Shown here in pieces: positions 34,374-47,948 of a stretch of 63,578 bases of DNA. Numbering within the stretch: position 1 is the first letter of the stretch; every line of letters begins with the position of its first letter. The stretch is from Zarea fungicola (lineage: Eukaryota; Ascomycota; Sordariomycetes; Hypocreales; Cordycipitaceae): positions 1-63,578 of the forward strand of contig FWCC01000415.1 in NCBI GenBank assembly GCA_900169235.1, written 5' to 3'. The notes beneath the pieces were generated by a model. It worked only from the letters and a program-made list of their open reading frames with translations. It ran no database searches and had not been told where the DNA came from. The translations under genes and the position numbers were made by a program.

Positions 34374-36370
34374 TCAGCCTAGTCGAACACCAGCCTCCTT
34401 GCGCTTCTTTAGCTGCTGCGCCGTGGCACGACTCATGCCCGCACTCTGGCTGGCGTCAAACATGCTCTGAGCCTCGCGTCGCTTCTCGTCCTCCATCTTC
34501 TTGAGTAGTTTCTGCGTCTTCATGTTGCCGCTGCCCTTGCCGTGGAAGTGGTGACTGAGAAGCTTGAACGCGTCCTTGGTGTCGAGGTCGCGATCGTACT
34601 CGTCGCGGTACGTCAGTTTGACCTTGGGCTTGTAGTTGGCCTCAAAGAGCTCCGCCATGCGCCGCGACTGCTGCTGATCACGCCACTGGTTCTGCTGGCG
34701 CGCGTATTCCTCGCGCTCCCGCACTGACATGCGGTCCAGCTTGCCGCTCGCGCGGTCCCGCTCGCGCTGTCGCCGCGTCTCCTCGTCGAGCTCGTCTTCG
34801 AGCTGCTTCTTCTTGGCGAGGAAATCCTGCCGGCGCTTGAAGGCGAGGTACTCTTCGTCGCCCTTGGACTCCTCGACGAGACCACGCTCGCGCAGTAAGG
34901 AGAGGGCAGCACCCATGCCGCTGCCCACCATCTTTTCCTCCTCTTCGGCTTGGTCGGGCTGTTCTGGGTGCGAGTCTTCGGTTACGTGCACCTGAGCTTC
35001 GTCCAAGTCTTCCATCACATGATCCTCCTCGTCGTCTTCCTGCTTGGCCTCTCGTTTTGGTGATGGGCTTCGTCTCGGTTTGCGAACCTCGGGTTCTGGA
35101 ATACTCAGAGCCGATACAAACTCGGAGACGGCTCCAATAACAAGACCGCCTTCTTGCTGATCCTCTGCCGTTTCTTCCTCGTTTTCCTGCTCCTTTAGCA
35201 TCTTGGCAAGATCTTCTGGGCGGCTCTTCTTGCGCTTTTTGAGCGCATTTCGTCTTTGGGCGGCCAGAGAGGCCTGCAGGTCGTCGTCATCGACAAATGA
35301 GTCAGAAACTGTCTTGGGCTTCTTGCGGATGCCGTCTTTGCTATCCACATCCATGTCGTCGTTTGTTGCGGGAACCGCTTCTAGTGGGAAAATATCGTCT
35401 TCATCCTGCTGTTTTTGTCTCGTTTGTTTCGACTTCTTCTTCTTTGGCTTCTTGACTTTGATTTCAGAGATATCCAGATAGTCAGAGGACGCCGTGGCAC
35501 CGTTTGCTATGAATTGAGTTAGTACGGGGTTCCGTCTCTGTTTGAGAAGCAGCATTACGCACCAACAATGTCGTCTAATGAGACATTTTGCAGTTGCCTT
35601 GACTTTTGCTCGGCCCCTGGGGCACTGAGAATATCCGCGAGCTCAGCATTCATGCCATCTTGATCCAGCGTGAATCGCTTTCGCTTCTTTCCGCTAATCT
35701 CCTCGTCATACTGGGCCAGGATCCCGCCATTTTCGTCGCCATGCATTGGGTTGTAGCCAGGGCGCTTTTTTAACAAATCGAGCTTATCGTTGAGGGATTC
35801 CTGCTCTCGAACCGCAATATTCTCCAGTTCGTCTTCGTCGTCGTTTGCGTCAATCGCCGAGTCCTTGAGTACCAGGATCTGCTCGTCACCGTCGAGGAAT
35901 GCAGACATGTCGTGTGCGACCTTGATGCCGGCAAGGTCCTTTGAGGTGTACTTTACAGCGGCGGCGGCGGCAGCTTCTGCTTCTGCCAATTCTTGTTCGA
36001 GCTTGCGAGACTTTTCAATCTTCTTTTGGCGCTTCTTTTGGCCTGTCAGCCACGCGCGCGCATCAACCGCATCACCGTCGTCCGCCTCGCCCAGGCCCTT
36101 TCCTTCGAGTACCAGATTGCGCTGGGCCAGCTCGCGTGCTCTTCGGGCGGCGGTTGCTTTTTGCTCGCGCCGGCGCTTGCTGGCCTCGGCGTCGAGGTAC
36201 TTTTGATAGTTTTCGCCGCCCTCTGCCTCGCGGCTCTCGAGTGTGCTGCCGACATCCTCCTCGGGCTCGGAATCAGAGTCGCTCGCCGCGCCAGCCCCAG
36301 GTACTGGCAGAGGCTTCATGCCCAGCGACTCGCGGACGCGGTTCATCTCTTCGATTGTCGCGGCGTCCAT
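34374..36370 (-). CDS. SNU66: SNU66/SART1 family U4/U6.U5 tri-snRNP protein
   Basis: Exons 36370..35563 and 35506..34374 join across a 56-nt intron to 646 aa. It starts MDAATIEEMNRVRESLGMKPLPVPG, a good match to the SART-1 N-terminus. Highly charged helical regions follow (KKRQKKIEKSRKLEQELAEA). SART-1 landmarks come next: KYTSKDLAGIKVAHD, ILVLKDSAID, ENIAVREQESLNDKLDLLKKRPGYNPM, and the C-terminal block VKLTYRDEYDRDLDTKDAFK...LSHHFHGKGSGNMKTQKLLKKMEDE. The protein tethers U4/U6 to U5 in the spliceosomal tri-snRNP in the nucleus. It is a single-copy essential-type gene and marks this part of the window as core genome. Confidence 0.96.
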
Positions 36371-36391
36371 GTTTGCGTTGAATGCTGGTGG

Positions 36392-36491
36392 CCAGAGTTG
36401 AATATGCTGTATTTAGATTTTTTTGTTCCTGGCCACGGTTCCCTGTTGCCAACTTCTGGTAACCAGAGCTGAATATGCTGTATTTAGATTT
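36392..36491. repeat. Diverged 71-bp tandem duplication upstream of SNU66
   Basis: 'ccagag(t/c)tgaatatgctgtatttagattt' occurs at 36392-36420 and again at 36463-36491, and the sequence after each copy (gttcct..., ...ctgttgcc/ctgctgcc) is also similar. The unit is therefore about 71 bp. It lies in the leader or promoter of the SNU66 gene. Confidence 0.85.
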
Positions 36492-38127
36492 CGTCGTTCC
36501 TCTTCAGGGCTCACTGCTGCCTTGTAAGTCCAGGCTCTGAATTCCAACAATAGCTCCACAGAGTAATTTGGTGGTGGAGCAGCAATGAAAAGTTTAGCCG
36601 CAGCTCTTCCGGCGTGGCACGTGATGGACCCTCAATTTTGGCAGAACAAAAGCCACCGCCAAAATTTCCATTTGCATTTTCTTTCCTTCTTAACAAAACA
36701 CCGGATCTGTGCCAGCGATCCTCTACTTCATGTTAGAGTTGATTTCTGTGCAGCTCGATAACCTATGGAGCCATCAACTTGTTATGATGTCAATTTCCTA
36801 TCGACAGGTCCCAGAATGATCGGGAGTATGGTTGCATTATTCGCTGTCCTCTGGGTGGCTGAGTGGTGATCACAGTCATATTTCTAGAACGCTATATTCC
36901 ACCCCTTTTTTCCTAGGCCGTTGGCCTATGTGGTTGAGGAAAACCATGGCGCGTTACATTTTTTTCTCGAGCGAACGATTTTCTACGAATTTTTGGTGCT
37001 GGATGTTGGGTTCGACGACAACGGCATGGGTGTAGAGTTTTCATGCCATGCTCTCATGCATAGTTTATCCCCCCAACAGTGAGGGACGCGTCGATTTCTC
37101 GTAAAACTTGTCTCGTAGCGTGGAGTGGTCTTGTCTCTAGACCGTTGGTTATAAAGCAGATATGATGCAGTAAAGCCTCCTGTCACATTGCTGCGAAGCA
37201 GATCGTACCACGCTGCAGGCCTATCCCATTGCTCCACTTCCCCTTGGACCGTATAGCTACTGGTTACCAGTATGCAACTGATTTTGGCATTTATTGCTGT
37301 CTCCGCTCCGTTGGGCCGTCTCATTCGCTCCATCAAATCACACTGCATTTACCCAGTATTGTCATCCTCACCAGACTCTCGCTACTGCTTCCAGGCTCCG
37401 CTTAGCTGGTCCAGACGGACCGATTGATCGGACATGCGGCAACTACCGGCACTACCAGGCTTACCAACAGCGCAGAGATTGGCCTGTGATGCAATTCAAA
37501 CCAGACTTGAAATTATAGATTCTTGTAAATCTGCCGAGGCTTAGATGTACATATGTACCATCGCGACTAAATTGGAGCCCTCTCGCAACCATCCCATTCG
37601 CCAGCATTTTTTGTCGGTCCGGGATAGATTCAGCTGGGGGCGTAAACCGCCACAATGACGATCTGCTTCTTATACAGGCCATAAATGTAGAGTCGTATTG
37701 AACTCGCCCAACTCTTTTGCGCCGAGCTTGCACCGCCTATGCATGCATGCACCGCATCATCTATTGGTGCGTTGTCTCACAGCCACCGCAATGAGCTGAG
37801 TCTTCTTCTATCCAACCCCCGTTGTAGTTCCTTACCTGTGATTCTCTCTCCGCAACCCACCGTCGCCGCGACTTGACCTTCCATGCTTGGTTCTAGCTCC
37901 GGCTTCACTCGCCCCCGTCTCCATCCGTCTTGGCCTTTGCGTCTAGGAGAAAAATAACGGAAATTTCCACAATAGTCGCGCTACACAGGAGAAATCGGGC
38001 CGGTTAACGAATTATTACTATTTGCTTTGCTCTACTCGCTCGTAGTTGCTTGCCCCATGGGGGATCGCCTGATACCCCCACAACACAGCTGGCGATCTCA
38101 AAACAGGAACAACGTCTCGTGCTCGTG
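36492..38127. other. 1.6-kb region between SNU66 and the glucoamylase gene
   Basis: Divergent promoter side of both genes. Open frames are under 125 codons and show no family motif. Pyrimidine-rich stretches occur at 37800-37940. No transcription-factor array is obvious by eye. Confidence 0.5.
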
Positions 38128-38134
38128 TATAAAT
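38128..38134 (+). promoter_or_regulatory. TATA box of the glucoamylase gene
   Basis: TATAAAT, 92 nt before the chosen ATG at 38220. Confidence 0.6.
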
Positions 38135-38219
38135 CATCGCCGTCGCCATCATGATGGGAGAAGGAGCGATACTTTCATTCTGGAACAGTTCTTCCGTGGC
38201 CCTCGCACAGCCCATCATC

Positions 38220-40400
<2,181 letters not shown>

Positions 40401-42144
40401 TCGGATACAGAAAGGGGACACGTGCGCGTAGTTGGAGTTGGATGAAAATGGCGTCTTGAAGAGGCGGCGTGGGCTGGGGATGCTGTCAGCTTTGGCGTTG
40501 GCCACAAAGGTAGAAATAGTGCCAAGACAAGTTTCAAGACACGCGATAAGACAATGGTGCCATTTGTGGTGCCTGTAATATTAGATTGGCTTCGAACTGG
40601 ATCGTCTTTGGTGGGAACTCTGTCGTTGACTTCGGGCGCCGGCAAGGCGGCGAGATGGGACAGGCATGTTGAGGACTTGTGATGGCGAGTGGTTGTCGCA
40701 CGTGGCTCTCCATGTCTGGGCTAGCTTGGAGAAAACGGAAAGGTTCGTCTGGGGGGAGCGACAGCGTGCTCGGTCCCCAATTCGTGCTAGCCTGGGCTGG
40801 GGGAGGGGAAAAGGCCCAGAAAAGAAATAAAAGAAGGTGATGTAATATTGTCGCCGAGATAAAGAATGTATTCCAAGTGCACTCGGGATGAGTTGATGTA
40901 GGAGAAGAGTTTGCCGTGGTGCAGCTGCATGCATGCGCAGCATACCCCCTGTAGCGATTCTCGGGGGCCGGCAGGCCTGGGAGCAACCGGTCCTTCATTC
41001 CAAGGAAGAGTCAGCAGAAGGGGTTTTAGTACGTGGATGCCCTGGACCGCCTGGCAGTCGGCTGGTGGAGTGGACAGGGCGATTTACAGGGGGTTCCCAG
41101 GCCCTCGTAGCGATACCGGGAAACCCAATCACAATGTACGGAGTATGCCCGCCAATGTAACGTGCTAAAGTGCTCCCCCACTGCCCACCAAGTGCGTTTT
41201 TAATATGCAACGGCACCGCCAAGGGCCAGAGCCAAGGCCTTGGGCCTCCCACCAACAGCTTCCAAGTACCTGTACTGCCCAATGCGAGGGGTAGGTGCGC
41301 TGAAAGGAGGGATCTGTACATACCTGACTCGGCCCTTACGGCGTTCGCTACCGGCTGCTATTGGCTGCTAATGGCGGCAGCACCAACGGACGGGCATATC
41401 GACAGCACCGAGACCGCCCACTGCCCGCCCTGTTTCTTGTTCGCCGCTCTCTGTCCTTGGCTGGACTCTTTTCCCTTCCATCTCCAGTGATCAGCATGGG
41501 CTTCACCGAATCGTGCATTTTTGATTAACATTCACCGAGTTTTAAATTGCATTTCGCTTTTGAACCTGGTGGCCATCCATATATCATCAAAGCCCATCCC
41601 GATCCTGGACTCGTATAGGTACAGTAGGACGCTAGGTACTGGTACATCCCAAATCCCATCTTAGCCGCGCTCTCCATCCCATCTGGGGGACACCTGGGGG
41701 CATCCACACCACCTGCACCCCCTGTACCAGCCTGAAGCAGACTGCACCCACCACCACAACTGGCGTACCTTTTGCGGCGCAAAAATTACCTAACAAACAC
41801 CCGGATGCTCAATTTTTTATTGCCAAGCCCGTCAGTCAGCAACCATTCCGACTTCCTTCTTCCGCTCTACACCAAACAAAGTCTTGATTTTTCTTGTGCT
41901 TTTTCTGCTCTTCTCCTTCTCTGCCTCCGCAATCTTTATTCGACGCTGCACAACTCCTGCCCGCGCCCTACTCTGTAAAGTGTCCCATTGCTTTACCGCG
42001 CTCGTCTCATTCCTTCGCCGTTTGCGCGGCCAACACGAACCGGGCTGCGAAAACTGTTCCGTGGCAACAAGACCTTTTTGAACAACACATCTTTTGAGAG
42101 TTTCTACTCAAGAAACCCTTCCTCCAACCGAAACAACCGTCCCA
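40401..42144. other. 1.7-kb intergenic region before the cyclin gene
   Basis: A minus-strand frame at 40534-40998 (154 codons) has no family motif and biased Pro/Ser/His composition; I do not call it a gene. From about 41800 the sequence becomes CT-rich, as expected for the long leader of the cyclin gene. Confidence 0.45.
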
Positions 42145-42177
42145 TGGTTTCTCCCGACGAGCAACCACCCGGATAAC
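42145..42177 (+). promoter_or_regulatory. uORF 1 in the cyclin leader
   Basis: ATG followed by nine codons and TAA (peptide MVSPDEQPPG), 55 nt before the main start. The ATG context (cccATGG) is good, so scanning ribosomes could use it if the leader is not spliced here. Confidence 0.5.
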
Positions 42178-42203
42178 TCGAGACCAACACGCATCGGCGA
42201 CTC

Positions 42204-42239
42204 ATGGTCTGCGTGACGATGCGCCGGAAGCCATGCTGA
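42204..42239 (+). promoter_or_regulatory. uORF 2 whose stop overlaps the main start codon region
   Basis: ATG plus ten codons and TGA at 42237-42239. The main ATG lies at 42233-42235 in another frame, inside the last codons of the uORF (ATGCTGA). This places termination and main initiation within a few bases, a layout suited to reinitiation control. Confidence 0.5.
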
Positions 42240-43448
42240 GGCCATCTCCCGTCCTGACCCCCCCGCCAGCCAACAGCTCGCCCACGGCATTTCGCTATGG
42301 TCCAAACCAGTCGCCGCCTCCAATATCCCCTCGCTCTACAGCAGCCTCTGCCATGCAAGCGACGTCACCTGCAGCCCGTTCCGCTAGCGCCAACCTGGCT
42401 TCCAGCCCAAGCCTCAGCGGCCGCCCTGCTGTGACCTCTGCGCGAAATCGAAACTCGATGCTCTCCCCGGCACCGGGCATGGCACCGCCCTCTGACGCTG
42501 CTGCTGGCTCCTCGAGCACCACGGTGGCCGTTTCCCGTCGCTCGAATACCGACACTGTACAAACCAAGACTTGGTCGACTGTGGCTGATCAAGCGCCGGC
42601 CAGGGCCGGTACAGCAACGCCACTGGATCAACACGCCACCACAGCGAATGTGCCGCAACCTGGGGCGACGACTAGCAGCTCCGTTACAGACACATCGCCC
42701 TCGAAGCGCCGTGGTGATGACATTGAGCGGACTACCAATGTCCAGACGGAAGCGGCCAATGATGACTCTGCCCAATCAGCGAAGCGTGCTAGACCAGGCG
42801 AGCAGCCTCCCAAGGTGCTCCCAGCTAGATATGAGCTTTGCCCTGTCGAAGACATGGTTGAGCTGATTGCCTATATGCTCAATGAATTAATTGCTACCAA
42901 TGACGCCATTCGTACCACTAGCGGTGGTCTTACCAGATTTCACTCCAGGTATGTGACTCGAAAAAAAGGAACAAACTTATCATGAATTGCTTCTGACTGA
43001 CTTGTTCCACAGGGCCGCCCCTGGCATCTCTGTTCGTGATTATCTGCATCGACTCGCCAAGCATGCGACGCTGATACCGCCACTGCTCTTGTCCATGGTG
43101 TACTACATTGATCGATTATGCGCCCTCTATCCCGAATTCACAATAAACACACTCACTGTCCATCGATTTCTCATTACTGCCGCGACGGTGGCGGCCAAGG
43201 GCCTGTCCGACTCATTCTGGAACAACACGACGTATGCGCGTGTGGGTGGTGTACGGCTAGCGGAGCTCAAGATGCTCGAGCTCGAGTTCCTGTACCGCGT
43301 CGACTGGAGAATTGTGCCCAATCCCGAGGTGCTCGTCGCATACTACCGCGGCCTTGTGGAACGAACACCGGGCTATGCTCTCGAAGGCGAGGATGGCGAC
43401 GATGGCGACGAAATGGACGAAGCTCTGGATGAAAACGACGACGAATAG
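42233..43448 (+). CDS. PHO80: Pho80-like (PREG-type) cyclin
   Basis: Exons 42233..42948 and 43013..43448 join across a 64-nt intron to 383 aa. The first 200 residues are a disordered Ser/Thr/Pro/Ala segment with many SP/TP sites. The cyclin domain starts at about residue 208 (ELCPVEDMVELIAYMLNELIATND) and continues with FHSRAAPGISVRDYLHRLAKH, a short-helix segment PPLLLSMVYYIDRLCALYP, INTLTVHRFLITAATVAAKGLSDSFW, then NTTYARVGGVRLAELKMLELEFLYRVDW. These are hallmarks of the PHO80/PREG/PCL branch. Such cyclins pair with a Pho85-type kinase and, in Neurospora and yeast, hold the phosphate-starvation activator inactive when phosphate is plentiful. The acidic tail (DGDDGDEMDEALDENDDE) is typical of the fungal forms. 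Two upstream ORFs suggest translational control. Confidence 0.88.
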
Positions 43449-44288
43449 ACAAGGCCCGTCTGCATTTGGAAAATTATCAAGTGATGGTCTGGCGATAATA
43501 ACGATATATGATACCTTTTTGTACATGTTTTCTTCTTTTTCTCTTTTTCTCTTTTTCTCTTCTTCTTCTTCTTTGTTTTATACAAGGCGAATAGTTTAAC
43601 CAAACCGGCCACCCTCACAGCAACTTTCCTGGATTGGAGAGGGATGGGACAGGGGCTGGGACTAACACTGAAATACGAAAGGATGGCAAAATAAAAGGAG
43701 TGAGGGTTTGGCTGTTTGGCTGGTTGGTGGCATTTTGATTTTATTGCATATGGCGTCCTGCTGCATTGTTTTATTTATTTTGCTGGCATTTCGGTTGGGC
43801 GCGGTGGGATGGCGGCGTTCGATAGAGGGGAATATAATGGAGGGGTTACTGCTTTTTGCTTTCTCATCTCCATCTTGCCTTGCTGTTTAGGGCATTTATT
43901 TTACTGCTCAAGTCTGTTAGTTTTATTGGTTTTAATATTTCGGACCATGTAGGTAGGAAAATTGGACATTTTCATTTAATACTTTTCAACTCTGGCTCAC
44001 TATTGAAACTGTTCTGCTTTCATGCACAGTTGTGGTGGCGACGATATTCTATGGACAAGTATAAACGAAGAAGAGAATATGAATCGACTTTGACATCAAC
44101 ATACAGCAGTGTTCAACATTTTTTTAAAAGGGGCTTTATTATTCCTAATTGTACATCCCGACAACCTGGCAGAGACTTGTAAAAGATACATACTACACTT
44201 TGAGTAGAATTTTCATTCCTTTTTATTATGAACATGCTGATTTTCCTTCTTCTTGTTACTTTTCCCTTTTGAATGACTCTGCAGTTGT
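43449..44288. other. Convergent 3' flanks with CT-rich microsatellite
   Basis: Contains the 3' flank of the cyclin gene, a (CTTTTT/CTT)n run at about 43530-43575, and the 3' flank of the epimerase gene. No gene seen. Confidence 0.5.
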
Positions 44289-45266
44289 CTACCGCTTCAA
44301 ACCCGCCGCAAACTCCTCCACGGCCTCTAGAAACGTCCCCGCCGGCTCGAACCCAATGGCCAGGGCCCTCTCGACGTTGAACCCGACCGGCCAGCTCTCG
44401 AAAAGCCTCATGACCTCCTCGCTCGCATTCTCCCTCCTGACCAGGGTCACCGCCTCCTCGCCGCCCACCGCCCGCAGCGCCGCCATCATCTCCCCGACCG
44501 TCACCGTCGTGCCCGGCAGCAGCACCTGCCGGATGTGCGGCTCCATGCAGTCCCGCGGCAGCGTCAGGCACTTTTCCAGATTGCGCACCAGCGTCTTGGG
44601 GGAGCACACCCAGCACTGGAACCCGTCGTCCATGACGGGCAGCGTCGTGGGGATGCCCTGGAGGGGCTCGCGGATGACGCCGCTCATCCACGAGCTCGCC
44701 GCCGCGGTGGGCGCGCCCGCGCGCACCGTGATGCTGGGCAGGCGTACCGAAAAGGCCGTGACGAGGCCGCGCCGCGTGTAGTCGTTGAGGAGGAGCTCGA
44801 CCATGAGCTTCTGCGTGCCGTACGAGCCCTCGGGCGTGGGGAGGGTGGCCTCGGACGGGAGAGGCGGCAGGGGCGCCCCGTAGGCGGCGCAGGAAGAAGC
44901 GTAGATGATGCGGATACCGGGTTGGCATGTGGCGCGGACGGCGTCGAGGAGGTGCATGGTGGACAAGAGGTTCACGCGGTAGCCGAGCTCCAGGTTGGCC
45001 TCGGAGCCGGAGGACATGATCCCGTGGAGGACGTATATGGCGTCGAGGTCGGCGGACAGGAGCTGGGGGAGCGCACTCTCGGGGGAGCTCCCAGCGACGC
45101 AGAGGTCGGCTTGTATGGCGGTGCAATTGGGATGGGGCTGGCCATCGGGGCTGGGGATGGGGGGCGTGACAATGTCTGTGAGAATGACCGTGTGGCCAGA
45201 GGATAAGAGGGATGCGGCAAGGACTTGGCCAACAAAACCGGATGCGCCTGTGATGAGGACCTTCAT
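44289..45266 (-). CDS. Extended SDR, NAD-dependent epimerase/dehydratase (DenD-like)
   Basis: A single exon encoding 325 aa, from MKVLITGASGFVGQ (Rossmann GxxGxxG) to FAAGLKR. Further landmarks: the acidic adenine-binding position in TVILTDIV, a DAIYVLHGIMSSGSEANLELGYRVNL segment, the active-site Ser-Ser pair in IIYASSCAAYG, and the catalytic YGTQK (Y-x3-K). The overall pattern (HG-x-MSS-x-SEANLELG, SYGTQKLMVELLLNDYTRRG, RLPSITVRAG-x-P-x-AASS-x-MSG) is that of D-erythronate-dehydrogenase-like enzymes (DenD, bacterial four-carbon acid-sugar catabolism) and their fungal relatives. The fungal substrate is unknown. High GC at third positions and lack of introns are notable next to intron-rich neighbours, but not enough to claim transfer. 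Confidence 0.9.
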   Translation of the reverse strand: MKVLITGASGFVGQVLAASLLSSGHTVILTDIVTPPIPSPDGQPHPNCTAIQADLCVAGSSPESALPQLLSADLDAIYVLHGIMSSGSEANLELGYRVNLLSTMHLLDAVRATCQPGIRIIYASSCAAYGAPLPPLPSEATLPTPEGSYGTQKLMVELLLNDYTRRGLVTAFSVRLPSITVRAGAPTAAASSWMSGVIREPLQGIPTTLPVMDDGFQCWVCSPKTLVRNLEKCLTLPRDCMEPHIRQVLLPGTTVTVGEMMAALRAVGGEEAVTLVRRENASEEVMRLFESWPVGFNVERALAIGFEPAGTFLEAVEEFAAGLKR

Positions 45267-45797
45267 GATTCCTGTGTGTTGCTTGAAAGCCGTTGAGTGC
45301 GGGGTGTTGGCAGAGAATACGTATAAGTCAGAGTATCGGCTACACTATTATTATTGTAATGGCTGAGTATTTGAAGCGGCCAGAAATTATTACATTTGAG
45401 GCAGTAACATTGAAAGCGAGCGACGGGCCGGATACTTGTATGAAAATGCCGACGACGAAAGTAGTTATAGAGACGGACTTGTCTCCGCGGTACAACGACC
45501 GTCTCTTGCGATGGCGGGCCGGACGCGGGGCACATGTGGATGAGGCCGGCACATCTTCCACCCGGCGTTGCATCTTACTAGACGGCTGGTATTCGTCTAC
45601 ACTTGGATTTCTGTATGGAACGCTAGCAGACGCCAATGACGTTCATCTGTATAAGAATCGTAGTATTTTTTAGTAAATGCTGTGTAATTCCTTTAAATAT
45701 GCAAAGGTAGTATATGCTGTATAGTTCCTTTAAATATACAAAGGGTATCTCTTGTTGACGTCCAACTCTGTCATTACATCTCCTGGCCTGCATCAGT
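45267..45797. other. Intergenic
   Basis: Upstream of the epimerase and downstream of the FAD oxidase, both on the minus strand. Frames at 45293-45673 are unrecognised. Confidence 0.45.
45675..45744. repeat. Two-copy imperfect tandem repeat
   Basis: 'atgctgt(g/a)taattcctttaaatat(g/a)caaagg'-like units at 45676-45707 and 45714-45744 differ at a few bases and are spaced about 38 bp apart, just past the 3' end of the FAD oxidase gene. Confidence 0.8.
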
Positions 45798-47948
45798 CTA
45801 GAGCTTCAGCCTTTTCTCATTGAGGATCAACTGCTCCGGCTGTAGACTGGCAAAGACTCGCCCGGGGTCATAACGCTGCTGAATCTCGAGCAGACGCTTC
45901 AGCGACTCGGGCGCGAAGCCAGCAAACACATTTTGGTCCGCCGCCGCATAGTTGCCGTAGATGAAGGGATGATTCAAGCCCATGGGCTCAGCCGCGTCGC
46001 GCGTGCGGTTAATGATGCGCTCCGTCAGCTTTTGCAGCGCATCGTCATCCTTGGCGTGCTTGGACATCATGGTAGTGGAGAGGACTGGACAGCGCGATTA
46101 GTTTTCTGTTTACTGTTGTATTTACTCTTCTGCAATAACAGGAGAAGAATTAAAAAAAAAAAAACAGGACTCACTACAAAGCGGCGCGTCTTCCACCTTG
46201 AGGCCGAACGGGTTGCCGCCGTTTCGGTTGGATTGGATGATGTATTCCTTGGTAATGAGCTGAATGTTGGTACTCAGCACTCCGGTGGGGGCTGTGATAC
46301 GAAGCGGCGCGCTTTCTTGGAAAAAAATGTCCCAAAACTTGGCAATGAGGTCGGGGCTGTACTTGAAGGTTGCCGTGCGCCAGTATTGTCTATTTCAATT
46401 AGCACAAGCCGCACAAGGTGTAAGCAATGTGTAAGTAGGGGATGTGGGAGGAATAGGGAAAGGCAAGGAGAGAAAAGCAAAAGAAGTTTCTTACCTGTGA
46501 TTGTATATGTTCATGTCGGTAACCTCTGTTGTAAGCTCCGTCAGTTTAGACAAGCGTCCTGTCGACATCAAGCGCGCCACGCCAGTCAAGGTCTGGAGCG
46601 CCTCGGGCTTCTCCACGCCCTTGTTATAGGCATATGTTGTCCCTATCCCGTACATGCGAAAGTTGGGAACCCAGCTGGCAAAAATGAATGCGTGGGCGTG
46701 CTTGTCTGACATTGACCGCTCGACAAATTCCTTGTGCCCGGCAATCATTTGCGCCGGCTCCACGCCGTAGCCCAGGTAGGCGGCGACGCGCTGCACGGCC
46801 CGGGAGAGCAGACGGAGCGCCGCGTGGTGGGACAAGTCCCAGGGGTCCTCGACGCCGAGGCGCCGCAGGAGCGCGGTCTCGTCGGCCAGTGCGGAGGAGT
46901 CGGTGCCGCCCCAGTACGTCTCGTGGGATGTCTTTGTCTCCAGGTCGAAGCGGGTGACGATGCCGAAGCTGCTGCCGCCACCGCGCAGAGCAAAGTAGAT
47001 GTCGGGATGGGAAGTTGGGTTTGCATTGGCAATTGTACCGTTAGGGAGAACAACCTGTCAAGGAGGAAGCAAGAAAGTTTGCTGCGTTAATAGTCGTGAC
47101 TGGTAGTTGTACGACAGCGCAGAAAGAATAGTGGTCTATTACTTGCCTCGAAATTTCGCACATTGTCGGCGGCCCATCCGTATTGTGGCGAAAGAAATGA
47201 TATTCCACCTGCGAAACAAAAAAATATGGATTAGAAAAATAAAAGAGAAGACATGAACCCAATTTCGTTTTTGGCTCACCTCCAACCATGAAGCCGCCCA
47301 CGCCAACGGAATTGACGCGGCCACCGACGGCGGCCAGCCCAAGCGGCTCCAGCTTCTTATACACGGGTTCCCAGGTGTTTCCAGGCCCTACAGACACGGT
47401 GCTATTGTCTGCAGAAATCTCAATCTGGTTGAGCCTCTTGAGGTCAATGGTGAGGCCTCCATGGCGATTGTTCGTGCCAGGCGCACTGTTGTGGCCACCG
47501 CTTCGGATGGCAAACGGGCAGTTAAACTGCCTCACGGCTTTTACAACCAGGGAAACCCCCTCTGCAGTCAGTGGCTCGGCGACGCAGAGGGGAACGAGCT
47601 CTCGCTGCTGGAGAGCATAGAAGCTTGGAGCGAAGCTGTCTGGAATTGCACCATAGTGAGTGACGAGGTCATCGCCGGCAATTGCGGCGAGCGATTCGCA
47701 CTGCAGAACAACAACTGTTAGTTTTCAAATTGAGACTTTATCCTGGATCTTGAAATTGAACATACTGCTTGATGGCAGCCTTGCCCGTGTATCCCGTTGC
47801 TGCCCCCTCCCGTCCCTTCCGCTGGTGCAACTACTGGCAGCTGGTCAAAGGTACTGTCAGCCACATACTGTGCGCTGCCCTGGTCTGCCAATGCTGCACC
47901 AGCCACAGTCAGCGCCAGCACGATGTATTTTGCGCGGCTCAATGCCAT
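45798..47948 (-). CDS. Secreted FAD-linked oxidase (PCMH/BBE, berberine-bridge type)
   Basis: Six exons (47948..47766, 47700..47280, 47208..47147, 47054..46495, 46389..46175, 46084..45798) splice in phase to 575 aa. It starts with a signal-peptide-like segment (MALSRAKYIVLALTVAGAALA). The FAD-binding domain has the flavinylation site His in FAIRSGGHNSAPGTNN, DLKRLNQIEI, VGPGNTWEPVYKKLEPLGLA and GFMVGGGISFLSPQYGWAADNV. The second covalent Cys of bicovalent members is replaced (GWAAD), so FAD is probably held by His only. Then VVLPNGTI...PDIYFALRGGGSSFGIVTRF and the BBE tail FIYGNYAAADQNVFAGF. Such enzymes oxidise sugars, alcohols or alkaloid-like substrates with O2. The third intron (47146-47055) begins with GC (GAG^GCAAGT), a rare but functional donor type. 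Confidence 0.93.

Noticed and set aside
40534..40998. 154-codon minus-strand frame after the glucoamylase gene
   Set aside because: Biased Pro/Ser/His composition and no family pattern; no splice signals extend it into anything recognisable.
44113..45126. 337-codon minus-strand frame rich in Arg/His/Pro
   Set aside because: It overlaps the epimerase gene on the same strand in another frame. The epimerase frame carries all conserved motifs, and the long shadow comes from high GC at third positions.
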